A DNA stretch of 22,574 nt from Gnetum montanum (taxonomy: Eukaryota > Streptophyta > Gnetopsida > Gnetales > Gnetaceae): the NCBI GenBank assembly GCA_015680685.1, contig MNCI01014254.1, forward strand, positions 282,787-305,360, given 5' to 3'. The notes below the pieces were generated by a model that did no database searches, was not told the origin of the DNA, and worked only from the letters and a program-made list of their open reading frames with translations. The position numbers were made by a program, and so were the translations under genes. How positions within the stretch are numbered: the first letter of the stretch is position 1; the number at the start of each line of letters is the position of its first letter. Shown in pieces: positions 1 through 10,006 of this stretch.

Positions 1-29
1 AGTGTTTTATTCGTAGATGAGATTACTTA

Positions 30-160
30 CAAAAACGTAAAAAGGAAAAAGCACAAAAAGATAAAAAGATAGAAAGATGAAACAAAAAATTTGAAAAATG
101 AAAAACTGGAAAATAAAAAGTTGTAAAATTAAAGAAAATGAAAAGTATTTATTAATCCTG
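30..160. repeat. Purine-rich low-complexity tract
   Basis: The plus strand is almost entirely A and G, with loose reiterations of words such as AAAAAGATA and GAAAAATG. It lies in the interior of element A, beyond gag. No coding potential is visible. It could be a degenerate simple repeat or part of an untranslated region. Confidence 0.55.
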
Positions 161-559
161 CTTGTTATTTAGAATGGGGGCATCCATCATAGCTAAACGG
201 TTGAGGATGGTAAGGATTAATAATTGACAGCGGGGATCCTTACATTTTGGATGTATTTTGGCTTGGTCATATTTACCCCATTAGGTTTCACACACTTGAT
301 TATAATGAGCATATTGGGGCAATTTATACAATGTAGTTCCTGGATAATGAGTTGACCCACTATGATATTTGGGACCGTTAGATGGTATGCAAGGATTAGG
401 ATGATGCCTCCCATGGTTGTGTTCATTGGGCCATATAGTTGTTGGAGTGTGAGTTGATGGCCTTGATGAAGTTACATGAGGTGTTGGATTTGAAGATAAG
501 GATGGACCACAGTGTTAAGCTTGTGCTGAGTTTGAGGATGTGGTGGCCTCAAAATTTTT
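161..559 (-). other. Interior of element A, unassigned
   Basis: In C, the Pro-rich Gag linker is followed by an aspartic protease. At the matching place in A I find no DSG-type motif and no convincing alignment. The minus strand has a 69-codon open frame (217-426) of unrecognised composition, and another frame rich in His, Pro and Asn that could continue the Gag linker. I make no gene call. Confidence 0.35.
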
Positions 560-2151
560 TTATCCCTTCTTACAACCATTTTTAAAGAAGGGGTGCTTTG
601 GATGTTGAGGAGGCCTCTCACTTCTGTTGGTAGTATTAGCACAAGTAACGTTCATGGGTTGTTGCTATGGTGCAGACACCTTAGGAACAATTGGTGGTGA
701 TGTGGAAGGAGGAAAAGGATGAGAATGTTGAAGGTTAGGAGGAGTATAAGGTGCACAAGGTGGTGGTTGTGTTGGAGGCATGGGTTGATAGTATTGAGGA
801 GAATGGTATTGTGGTGAGATAAAGTGCATTGGCCCAGTTGGAGAAACAAGATGTTGAAATTGATAAGCATTTGGATTTGGAAAATATGAAGGGTGCCTCC
901 AGTTTAGTGGTGGTCTCCCCCATGACTGGGATTGTTGCAACTGTGATTGAACATAGTATCTCTGTATGAACTATGGATGTAACGTGTTTCCCCAATGCTC
1001 ATGTAAATCTAACAATATTGGGAATTGGCCCTTGGGGTGATCATACTAGCATATGTTGCATTCATCCGTATGATTGGCAGTTGAGCTCTTATTTTCTTTA
1101 TCCCCTTTTTTCGATTGTCTACTATTTTTTCCTAATTCTTGGGTTGTCAAAACTCTATCTCCAATGGTGTTGATAAATTCTCCATACTATTGATAGGTCC
1201 ATTCCAACATCTTATTGAACTTTTCCTTGACTTGTTCTAATTATTGTTGTTGTACCAGAAAAGATGATGTTTCCACCTAGAGATTAGTTGATCTCTCCTT
1301 TTTATGATCATGGACCTTTGTTAAGTTACGATTTTAGTCCTATTGATGTTTTTTAACACTCTCCTATCTATCTAATTCTCCTTCTTCTTTTTCTACCCAC
1401 ATAATAAGCTCTTGGACTTGATAAGTTTTTAGTTCATATAGTTGACCTTAGGCATACACTCCTAAGGTCTCTCTTTTTCCATTACATAGCCCATCAATGA
1501 TACGGTACATTAACCTTTCCTTAGAAAACCCATGGCCTAGACAGTTGTTTAATAGTGCGTAATATCTTTCTAAGGCCATGTCCAAGGGTTCATGTTATTC
1601 TTGTTTCCATCCTTGGATTTGTTTCCACAAGGCTAACACTCTTGCATAGGTTTGATATTTTTCATTAAATACTTCTACCATTATTGACCAGCATCATATT
1701 GAATTTGGTTTTAACAATCTATACCATACTTTTTCTTGGTCAACGAGTGTCATTGGGAAGAGCTTAAGTTTTTTCCAACCAGTATCAATGTTTTTCCATG
1801 TGTAGGAATCGTAGAAGGCTTGTAAATGTTGATACGGATCTAAGTCATAGCCTCTTGAAAATTTAGGAAAGTTGTTTAAATTGAGGCTGGGTAGACCGCT
1901 CTCTTTACGATGCCTACGGGAGATTTGAATAGCCTCTTGTATTTGCGTTAAGCTTGTAGTGGCCAATAGGGATTCATCGTCATTAGGTAACTTATGCTTC
2001 CTTGTGTTGAGATGACATTGTTTTTGTTCATGTTTATAAGAACCCCCACTTCAAGTTGTATACTCCAATCTTCATCATCATATAGTTCATTGGTTCTCCA
2101 ATGAACTTCCTCACTAAGTGTGGCATTATCATGATCTTGTAGGAGAGGCAT
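560..2151 (-). pseudogene. Decayed Gag polyprotein of element A
   Basis: Gag forms the retrotransposon particle. The retrotransposon Gag core is clearest at 1966-1694: residues LNNFPKFSRGYDLDPYQHLQAF, then W-KLKLFP and the W-Y-L-P series, aligning with IPRFEGGYNADPQNHLQAF in C. The match continues downstream (EKYQTYARV, LLNNCLGHGF, EKEEGELDR), through a CX2C-YDHPKG zinc-knuckle relic near 1030-1060, to a Pro-, Gln- and Tyr-rich linker at 940-665 (QQSQSWG, also in C as YPQSWG). An ATG at 2151 opens about 60 codons before a frameshift near 1960 joins the core frame. Stops interrupt it, several at codons that are Gln or Trp in C. It lacks the long N-terminal region found in B and C. Not functional. 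Confidence 0.85.
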
Positions 2152-2273
2152 GGTTGTGAAGTTGTGTGTGAATTTATATGTGACTTCTAATAATTACCTT
2201 TTATAAAAGATATATCATTAAGTCCTTATATAGTGACCTTGTATGATATAACTAATCTAGATAACTAGCACCA

Positions 2274-2291
2274 TCCTTGGCAATGGCACCT
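2274..2291 (-). other. Primer-binding site of element A (tRNA-Asp type)
   Basis: On the minus strand this reads AGGTGCCATTGCCAAGGA. It matches 13 of 18 bases of TGGCGCCGTTGCCGGGGA, the complement of the 3' end of plant tRNA-Asp(GUC). Four of the five mismatches are C-to-T or G-to-A. One base separates it from the LTR, as in B and C. It would have primed minus-strand DNA synthesis. Confidence 0.8.
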
Positions 2292-3028
2292 ATGATGAGT
2301 GGCGAGATACCCCTACACTCAACCATACGAATATGAGCCTTTTCACACACGATCCTGTTGACCTCCATAGATGGACTAGTTGTGGCACATAGATAGTTAT
2401 CCTTAGGTCACAGTTTGTTTTCTTCCCACCTAGACTAGTATTAGCTTTGTCACATATGGTTTAGTCCAGTGTGAGGTGTATGATGCGGTCCCTAATCTAA
2501 CGCTACTCTTTAAGGAAATAGAAAGAAAGTAATATTAACTAATCTAGGAGAAAGGGTAAGAGAATCTAATCTATCCTAAGTGTGATGAGCATCTATTCCT
2601 TAATCATCCATACACATCTTGGACCTTGTGCATGACTACCACTAGGATTACCAAGCGCAGATCCTAGGTACGCCACTGGGTTACCAAGTAGTCACACTTA
2701 AATTTTCATAATCAAGTCATACTCATTCCACATTCTAATGTGAGTTTAAGGGTGAGAGAGTATTAAATAGGAAATAAGTAAATAACAATAAAAATTAAAT
2801 AATTAAATAATTAAACTAAGTGAATGCTACAATGATGAAGTAATCTTGATCTTTATTTTTGGTCATGTGTGTGTCCAAGTACGTCACACTCGAATAAAGG
2901 ATGCCATACAATTACATTCACCACACTGCTGGCATAAATGGGAAAATAATCTATTTCTAGAGGGATCAAACTACCAGATTCTGGCTATAATCTAACCCTA
3001 TATTCTGAAACAAGGGAGAGCTACCTCT

Positions 3029-3036
3029 TATTTATA
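3029..3036 (-). promoter_or_regulatory. TATA box of element A LTR
   Basis: TATAAATA on the minus strand, within CTATAAATAAGAGGT, a string shared exactly with the LTR of C. Its place just downstream of the palindrome array fits a Pol II core promoter at the U3/R border. Confidence 0.7.
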
Positions 3037-3066
3037 GAACTGCCAGCGGGCTGCAATATCACGTAC

Positions 3067-3127
3067 GCGATATCGTAGGGAAAGATGCGATATCGCAACC
3101 CATGCGATATCATGGCCCATGCGATAT
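3067..3127 (-). repeat. Phased GCGATATC array upstream of the LTR TATA box
   Basis: GCGATAT begins at 3067, 3087, 3104 and 3121 on the plus strand. The last three are an exact 17-bp tandem: each starts GCGATAT and ends CCCAT. GCGATATCGC at 3087-3096 is a perfect palindrome. The array starts about 30 bp upstream of the TATA box, reading on the minus strand, and the same word is clustered at the same place in C. This suggests protein-binding sites, but no factor is known to me. Confidence 0.75.
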
Positions 3128-3149
3128 AACATCCCATCAACAGTACTCA

Positions 3150-3536
3150 TTAGTTGTACACCAACCAAACAAAGATCATATCCCTCAATTTTTGAATGGT
3201 GCACTTTCTCACACAAGCCTGTTTCATTTCATTTTGCTATTTTCATATTTTGCATTATTCTCCATCGGTTTACGTTGGACGGTTATCGCTTATCTCACAC
3301 ATAACATATTTAAAATGAGCATTTATGAAAGGTTATTCTACACCAATTAAGTCCTTGTCTAATCAACCAGACCATTTAGGGCACCCTACATCCATTTACA
3401 TCTAGCATGGCCCTCGCATAGATTCAGGGTTAGGCTTTATGCCAGGTGACCTCTCGGTGTTCCAGCCATTGACATTTTTAGTCACTACAATAGTTACTAG
3501 AGTTTGTGCCAATATTCATACCTAAAATATTAACCA
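3150..3536. other. Flank of element A, no feature
   Basis: AT-rich DNA between the outer end of the A LTR and the tandem array. The plus-strand frames from 3102 and 3119 are chance frames that begin inside the LTR. I see no gene, repeat or LTR edge. The five bases after 3149 (TTAGT) would be one copy of the target-site duplication of A if the boundary is right. Confidence 0.5.
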
Positions 3537-5480
3537 TGCTAGAGAACCCTCCAATCATGCTTGCCAATGTGGGTCTAGGATGGATACTTTGCGGGTAATT
3601 TAAGAAACCCATTTTATGACCATAAATAGCCTTGAAACCTATGCTAGTGACCTCACAACCCTATTAGAGCCTCCCAAAGATATCAAATTCCATAAAATCA
3701 ACAAAAATGGTTAAATGATATTATCCCCCTTTCCATCCATCTTGGATCCACACTACCAATCATGGATTGAGGGGGATGACTATAGAAAATGCCAAAGGGC
3801 CTTCACATTAGTTGATGTTGATGCTAATCTTATATATCAACCCCTCTAACCATGCTAGCTCTAAAAACCTATTAAATATGATCAAAAATGGTCAAAACCA
3901 TGAATTTAAATGGAGCCATGGTGGAGGGGGACTCCATCCATGCTAGGCAATGTTGCTCTAGCATGGATGATTGGGTTATATTCATGGATCGCTAAGATTG
4001 ACCTCAAATTGAGATGTGTTGAATGCCCAATTCTTTTAAGGTCTCTATAAGCTAAAACATGTTAAAATTAACTACATTTCATGATCACTCCCATCTCCAT
4101 GCTTGGAACCCCTCTCACCCATGCTAGCCAACATGGATCTAGCATGAGTACCTTAAGGGAAGTCGATGGAAGATTCATGGACATATCAGAATGGCTATCA
4201 CTTACATTACCCTAATCCTAGGACTCTTCTAGCATGTATGGAGGCCATTATACCTAGGAAAACTAATTGAAAATGGTAAAAATCTATTCCACTTTATTTA
4301 CCAATGTTGGGACCACACTGGCTAGCATGGCCCAATGTTGCTTCAAGGGGGAATGACCTCTAGAACCATCTAAAAGCCTTTGAAACTAAGAATTTTATCC
4401 CTAAAAATTATCTAGTGACATCAACAACCATGGGGTCTTGCATGAATGACCAAATTGCTATCAAAACCTACCAAAACTTGACATCTTAAGGTAACCACAC
4501 TAGGGAAAGCCTTAGCCATGCTCGATAGTGTGACCCCAATGTGGATAAGTTACCTTACCATTTTTAATAGTAGATCAACATTCAAAAAAGCCAAAAACCT
4601 ATCCCAATAAAGCCTAGAACCTCACATTCCGAGGTCAACAACACTTTAACCTTATTTAAATGATTGAAACTCATCAAACCCCGTCAATGACACTAGGGCA
4701 ATGTTACCCAATGTGGTTGAAGAGGGTATAACCATGCTTTACATTCAAAATTCATCAAACCTAGCTAGGTTTGACCAAAAACCTTAGGTATCATTGTTGG
4801 CAACCCTAGAAGCTTGAAAACTTGGTCAACAAGCCAAAAAGTAAGAGTACCCACACTGAGCCATGTTGGTGCCATGTATTCTAGAATAGATGAAGCTTCA
4901 AACTTGATATTACATGTATAACACTACTTAAATGGCCTCAAAACGTGACCATGGAAGAATATAACTACAAAAATCTAGCTTCAGCTATAGATCAACCTTG
5001 TTTGACCCTATAATATCCTAGATCTAGATCTTCCATGTTGAGATCCCTTCCATTCACATTAGCCTATGTTACTCTAGGGGGTATGACCTTAAAACCTGAT
5101 TATTTTACTAGTTTTAACCTTTAAAGTTACGAATATTGATTGATCTAGCCTTTTTCTACCTTGGGAAGATCATATAATCTAAATTTTGATCCTTTAGATG
5201 CATTAAAATTTATTTTCTTTAGTAGCCATGATGGCTAACATTTCTATAGCATGGATGCAAATTCTAGGGCATAATGGGATCTTCCAAAGGTTGAAATTGA
5301 TGTCACAATTAACCTATTTCATTCCCATGTTCATTTCATTGACCATGCAAGGAATAAGGAGTGGAAAACTAGTCAAAAACAACCTAGAAAAATATCTTAC
5401 TATCTCATCCATGCTAGGGGTCATCCCACCCATGTTGGCCAACATGAGTCTAGCATGGATACCTAGAAATCCTTGATTTT
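3537..5480. repeat. Degenerate tandem array, about 187-bp unit, about 11 copies
   Basis: A recurring box, best seen at 4120-4146 and 3939-3965, has 8-bp arms CATGCTAG and CTAGCATG in inverted orientation with an 11-nt spacer. Recognisable copies of the box start near 3556, 3738, 3939, 4120, 4324, 4517, 4700, 4862, 5055, 5226 and 5431: ten intervals averaging about 187 bp, ranging from about 160 to 205. Some units have a second upstream copy of CATGCTAG-type sequence (3537, 4098, 5033, 5411) about 20 bp before the box. Between boxes there are looser shared words such as AAACCTA, AAAATGGTCAAAA and TGACCTC. The units are old and diverged. The short open frame at 5228-5476 is a by-product of two units. 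Confidence 0.65.
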
Positions 5481-5539
5481 TTGGCCTACAAACCTTAAAA
5501 TAGCCCCAATAGGTACCTAAATGCACCTATCAATATTAT

Positions 5540-6070
5540 AGCCTTAAAACATGGCCTATTAAGGCCTAAAAATAGCAAAATCTATCTTTTTAAACTAGAA
5601 TTAACCATATTTTATCACATGTATTCCACTTGAACTTATTTATCCTTATTTCATGGTGATTTGACTTGTTTTGACCTCTATTATGCATTGTTAACCTTTA
5701 TTACCACTAGTTAACCTCATTCGACTTCTCTCTCTCTCTCTATTATGACCTCTATTAACCTTTATTTAGCCTTTTATTGATGTTAAGTGATGGGGTTTGA
5801 CCATTGTTTAACATCACGTAGCCATGGCCTACCAAGGCTTTAAACTAGCGACATGACCTGGCAAGGCCTCAAATTGGCAAAAATGTAATCTTATTTTTCA
5901 TATTTGACCTTATTTCCCATATTTTTATTATGTTCCAACCCATTTTGACCTTTGTTTGACCTTTTTTAGCCTTTATTCAATCTTATTTGGCTCCAGCTAC
6001 ATCCCATAGCCTTGGTTGACCTTGTTTGCATTTTGTTTGACATTGGGATAACATGTGTTTGCATATTTAA
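5540..6070. repeat. Loose two-copy repeat rich in TTGACCT
   Basis: The block starting near 5545 (ACATGGCCTATTAAGGCCT, then a run of TTTGAC, TTAACC and TTTAGCC words) recurs in similar order from about 5852 (ACATGACCTGGCAAGGCCT). The two copies are about 300 bp apart and strongly diverged. It follows the 187-bp array directly and precedes the pol of element D. It may be a further tandem derivative or an untranslated part of D. Confidence 0.4.
5727..5741. repeat. (TC)n microsatellite
   Basis: Fifteen uninterrupted bases of alternating T and C inside the first copy of the 5540-6070 block; the second copy lacks it. Confidence 0.9.
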
Positions 6071-6429
6071 TGAGGTATTTTATATTATTTTAGAAATATT
6101 TACTTATTCTTAGCTAGATGCCACTTAATGTGCTTTTGGTTTATATGTAGGATTAGAGTATGGATACTTAGAAGCAAATTATTTTACCTTTGAACCTACA
6201 TGGATCTTATGGTGATGTTGAATAATGTATTGATTCTAATTGCCTTGATCTTGAGTTTGAGAGTCTTGTTGACCAAATAGTCTGAATAGAAAAACCTCTA
6301 AAATTACTTGAAGACTTAGGTAGAACCCTTGACCTAGAGGCTAACGACATCACTGAAGGCTCTCTTGTTGAGGTTCTTATTACAACACATAGTGGTGAGG
6401 AGAAAACCTTGAAATTAAGCTCCTCACTA

Positions 6430-7281
6430 GGACCTCAATAGGCTTAGGACATCACTAGAGTTGCACAAGATAAAACTAAGGCCTTTGCCTAGTCCTATGA
6501 AGATATGCTAGTTCTAGACTCATGTTTAGTCCAACATAACATCATACTTGATCCTAGAATTAGACTAGTTAAGTAAAAGATTCCTAAGATTAGACTTGAT
6601 TTGGCCCTAGCAATTTGTGATAAAATCACAAACCTATACTAAGCTAGTTTCATTGTAGCTATTAATTACACAGAATGGGTGTCTATCATAGTGGTATTCC
6701 TTAGGAAAAATAGGAATATACATATTTGCATAGATTTTTGAGACCTAAATAAGGCTACAATCAAGGAAAATTTTCTTTTATCTAGTATTATTCAACGTAT
6801 CGATACTATGACTATGCATGCCTTATTATCCTTTATGGATGAGTTCTTGGCATACAACCAGATTGGGATTAGCCTAGAGCATCAACATAGTATGATCTTC
6901 ATGACCACTTGGGATGCCTTCTATTATTCTATGATGCCCTTTAGCCTAAAGAACATAAGAGCAACCACCAAAAAATGATGATGTATATCTTTAGTAATTA
7001 CATGCTAGGTTTGCCCAACAATTATGTAGATGATAGAGCTATTAAGTCCAAAGAGGCTAATGACCATGCACATGACCTTGATCTTGTACTTAAATTATGT
7101 CTCAAGTATGAGCTTAGTCTTAATCCCAAGAAGTGTATCTTTAGTGTTAAAACTAGTAAGATTCTTGGCTTTGCAGTATTTGAAGCAGGGATACGTGTCA
7201 ATCTTGATAAGGTTAAATCCATATCCAATTTGGTAGCACCTACTAACCTTAAGGATTTTTATGGATTGAAAAGTAAATTAT
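6430..7281 (+). pseudogene. Reverse transcriptase domain relic of element D
   Basis: RT would copy element RNA into DNA. The lead-in (AFA, stop, SYEDM) matches the usual AWSYEDM just before RT, with TGG turned to TAG at 6490. RT motifs follow in order: EWVSIIV, ICIDF-stop-DLNKA with CGA turned to TGA at 6739, ALLSFMD, YNQIGI, MIFMTTWDAFYYSMMPFSLKN, and the catalytic box YVDD at 7023-7034. A frameshift near 6970 separates the MPFSLKN part from YVDD. The piece 6975-7283 keeps 102 codons open, through LNPKKCIFSV, KILGF and GIRVNLDKVKSI, all standard palm and thumb residues. Both YVDD aspartates are intact, but the gene as a whole is dead. Confidence 0.9.
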
Positions 7282-7339
7282 AATTTATTTTTAGACTTAT
7301 CACTTAGCTTATAGATAATTTATGACCCATGAAATACTT

Positions 7340-7800
7340 GCTTAAGAAAGGAGTTCAATATGAGTGGATAGCTCAATGCCAAGAAGCCTTCAAAAGCATT
7401 AAGTAGCTTTGGCACAACTACCAATAGTCCATCATTTATAAGAGAATAAACCTTTTCACATCTACCTTTCTATCTCTAACATATCTATTGTCTCTCTACT
7501 CTATTAGAAATGACATGATGGAGTAGAGTTACCCGTATACTACTTAAGCCATGCATTAGTTTCTCATGAGACCCAATACACTAAAGTGGAGAAGTATTAT
7601 CTAGCCCTAGTCTTCTCATTAAAGAAGTGGAGACACTACCTCTTTAGGAGCTAGGACAATGTCATTTTCAAAGATAATGTGCTTAGAGTCAAAATGACCA
7701 ACATTTATAAAATTAGCTATATAGCCTAATGGAAATCTATAACAACAAATTTTGGTGTTCATTATGTTTCTCAAGCATCAATTAAAGGTTAATCTATAGT
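7340..7800 (+). pseudogene. Ty3-type RNase H relic of element D
   Basis: RNase H would remove the RNA strand of the RNA-DNA hybrid. Residues EWIAQCQEAFKSIK, the usual RT/RNase H connection, are readable from about 7361. In shifted frames there follow a strand resembling KPFHIYLSIS near 7450 and then PVYYLSHALVSHETQYTKVEKYYLALVFS near 7535-7620, which matches the PVYYVSRAL-ETRYT-LEK-ALAL signature. Several stops and frameshifts break it. It is placed by order and motif; exact ends are not visible. Confidence 0.8.
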
Positions 7801-7918
7801 TGCACAACTCACTGTTCCACTAGTTGATGACCATATAACTATTGACCTTGAATTTCCTAATGAACACATCAACATTGTTAGTAATGTACTTAAGGATTAT
7901 GAGGTAGTCATTCACTTT

Positions 7919-8194
7919 GACTAAGCTTCAACTACCCATGGAATTACTGCTACTATGATTATAACATTCCCATCTAGTGAAATCCAACCCTTTGCCTATC
8001 ATTTTGAATTTTCATGTACCAAAAATGTAGTGGAGTATGAGGGTTTGATCAAGGGAATGATGGTAGATCATGACCTAGGAATGAAACACTCAATGATCAA
8101 AGGTGATTCACAACTTATGGTTAACCAAGTAATCAAGGTTACACATGTAAAGAAAAACATTTGCAATCTTATTATGATCTATGAAAGAAACTAA
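7919..8194 (+). pseudogene. Second (archaeal-type) RNase H relic, a Tat-lineage mark
   Basis: An extra RNase H domain after the Ty3-type one is a known trait of the Tat lineage. The frame from 7919 starts FD, keeping the first acidic residue (7919-7921). It passes one stop, then is open from 7955 to 8194 (79 codons): PFAYHFEFSCTKNVVEYEGL and MIKGDSQLMVNQV match the usual NVAEYEAL and GDSQLVVNQV. The first three acidic residues of the active site (D, E, D) are therefore visible. The text ends in a stop before the final Asp. Confidence 0.85.
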
Positions 8195-8568
8195 TGCAAC
8201 AATTTATAGACATTGATATCAAACATGTACCTTGAAATAAGAACACAATAGCCAATGCCATTATAATGCTAGCCCTTAATATCATGCCAGTTGTGTTTAG
8301 CAAGTTGTCCACCTTGATGGTGGACTATGCTATTCCCATCATGCAAAACACTAAGGATAAGTCCATAGTCATAGTTCATACTACTCTTGCAAATGAGTGG
8401 TATGATGATATTAGTTTTTACCTTATGCATGGTAAACCTTAACAAGGCCTGATTGTCACTCAAAACAATATTGTATGTAAAATATCAAAACAATATTACA
8501 TGATAACACATTATGTTGACAGTCATATGATGGCATATTGTTAGTGTGCTTAGGTAAAACTGAAGCAT

Positions 8569-8898
8569 GCATAGTGCTAGTGCAAGCTCAAGAGGTTGTA
8601 TGTGGGGGACATATAGGACCTAGATCCATGGATGCTAAGATTATATGGTTAGGCTATTATTGGTCCTATAATAAAAGTGACTTCTTGTAGAAGATCAAAA
8701 GTTGTGACATGTGCCAATGACATAGTAACCTTATACACTTATCACCAACTATGTGACATACCACTTAGATAACTTGGTCATTTCAATGATGGGCGTTGGA
8801 TATCATCAAACCTATAGCACCTAAGTCTTCTATAGGGCATAGTTTTATCATCATCACAAGTAAATACTTTACAAAGTTGGTTGAAGCTATTCCTCTAA
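8569..8898 (+). pseudogene. Integrase N-terminal half of element D
   Basis: Integrase joins the element DNA to the host. The HHCC zinc-binding domain is readable at about 8583-8720: VCGGHIGPRSMDAK, then GYYWS and CDMCQ; the first His of the set has become Gln. The catalytic core starts with WALDIIKPIAPKSS, with the first catalytic Asp at 8799-8801, and continues through GHSFIIITSKYFTKLVEAIPL to 8897. There it stops abruptly and the text becomes unrelated until 10007. Confidence 0.88.
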
Positions 8899-10006
8899 TG
8901 TTACATTCCATCTAGGGACAGTAGGTATGGTCATACGCTTATGATTTATACATTATGTGTGGAGTCTTGGTAGGTTGTTAGGGATGAGTTAATGTATTTT
9001 ATATGTTATGAGGCTTCATCTTTATGTTACAAGTATTATGTCTTTACATGCGTAACTAACATGATTATTTACACTAATCCTGTGTGATGTTATAGATAGC
9101 TAATGTTGCTGGTAGAGCTATTAGATTGGGGTATAAGAGCACCTATTTCATATGTTTTTATGCTTTATGTGTGATTTTGGTATTTTAGTATTTGTACTAT
9201 ATCACTATGTTGCATGATTTTCAAGTGTGGTTTTGGCATGTGAATGTGTAGAGTATATGATAAGGATCTCATAGGTTCAAATGGATTTTGATTTGGAGTC
9301 TTGGTATGTTTGTTACCTAGGTTTAAAGTTTACAGTATTAGTTGCAAAGGAGAAACGTATATTAGCTTATGAAAATTATTCATAAACAAATAATAATAAT
9401 AAATAATTCAAATAAAAAAAAAAGTAAACTCACATCACATGAGTAAAGCACATCATTAGTGATATAGTGTGTGTTGTTCTATGCATGTGTAAGACTAATA
9501 GTTGTTGTAGGTTGTCTTGTACCCCACTGCTCTCCTCTAGTGTAGCACTTGTTGACCATCTAGTAGGGGAAGTGTAAAGGATTTCCACCTAGTTTTCTAC
9601 TAACTTTATTTAATTATAGGTTAAAGATACAAGAGCCTGGATGAGTATGAAGAGGGAGAGTAGAGGAGGGGAAAATATTTAGTGGTTGGTTAATGTATAT
9701 TTCATGTACAATAGTGTGGACTAGATATTGTTGTATGAAACTCTTTGTACACTTATCTATATAAGTATGATGTTTATGTGTTTTTTTTATAATTTAGTAT
9801 AGTACATGGTTTTCTTTATGTAGGGACATGCATTTTTATAAAGTGGTATGTATGTTTAGTTTTTGGTGTGGTAGGAAATTTCTATACCATTTGACCTTTC
9901 CTAATATCATGTATTCTACACATCATTGGTTTTAGTTATCATGCTTTCATTCTATGATGACTTGATCCTAGTCATCACCATACCCTAGCTAGGGTGGGGT
10001 GTTACA
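8899..10006 (-). mobile_element. Probable solo LTR inserted in the integrase of D
   Basis: The block of 1108 bp interrupts a continuous integrase domain. On the minus strand it begins TGTAACACCCCACCC, a common start of plant Ty3/gypsy LTRs, and ends GGAATGTAACA, so it has TG...CA ends. It has no coding content. It holds an AAT-rich patch (9389-9405) and a poly-A run (9414-9423). The flanking bases (CTAA and TTAA) give at best a decayed target-site duplication. The alternative is an insertion bounded by a 9-bp direct repeat, TGTTACATT (8899-8907 and 10000-10008), as Mutator-like elements make, but there are no matching terminal inverted repeats. Confidence 0.65.

Larger units (their letters stand above)
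1..3149 (-). mobile_element. Element A: Ty3/gypsy LTR retrotransposon, 5' part, cut by window edge
   Basis: Read on the minus strand, this is an LTR (3149 to 2293), a 1-nt spacer, a tRNA-Asp-type PBS (2291-2274), a leader of about 120 bp and a broken gag (2151 to about 560). The rest of the element lies beyond the left edge. The LTR, PBS and Gag all align with element C at 18593-22574 on the opposite strand, which is the main support. A is more decayed than C: stops and frameshifts cut gag, and no protease is recognisable where C has one. The lineage (Tat/Athila clade) is inferred from the PBS and Gag type; the domains that would settle it are not in the window. Confidence 0.85.
2293..3149 (-). 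mobile_element. 5' LTR of element A
   Basis: About 857 bp. On the minus strand it begins TGAGTACTG and ends CACTCATCA. It aligns with the LTR of C over the TATA region, the segment around 2940-3020 (GATCCCTCTAGA in both), the segment around 2590-2700 (ATCTGCGCTTGGTAATCCT in both) and the U5 end (GGTTGAGTGTAGGGGTA in both). The U5 end is well fixed by the PBS. The outer end at 3149 is chosen because A, B and C then all begin TGA; 3142 is an alternative. The left-hand partner LTR is outside the window. Confidence 0.8.

Noticed and set aside
3067-3127. The phased repeats as a CRISPR array
   Set aside because: Units of 17 bp without unique spacers, placed inside an LTR promoter.
3028-3350. Open frames over the LTR of A on both strands
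   Set aside because: They cross the palindrome array and LTR edge; the stop-free run comes from the GCGATATC repeats.
5228-5526. Overlapping open frames on both strands (82 and 70 codons)
   Set aside because: They span units of the 187-bp array and arise from its repeated, partly self-complementary box.
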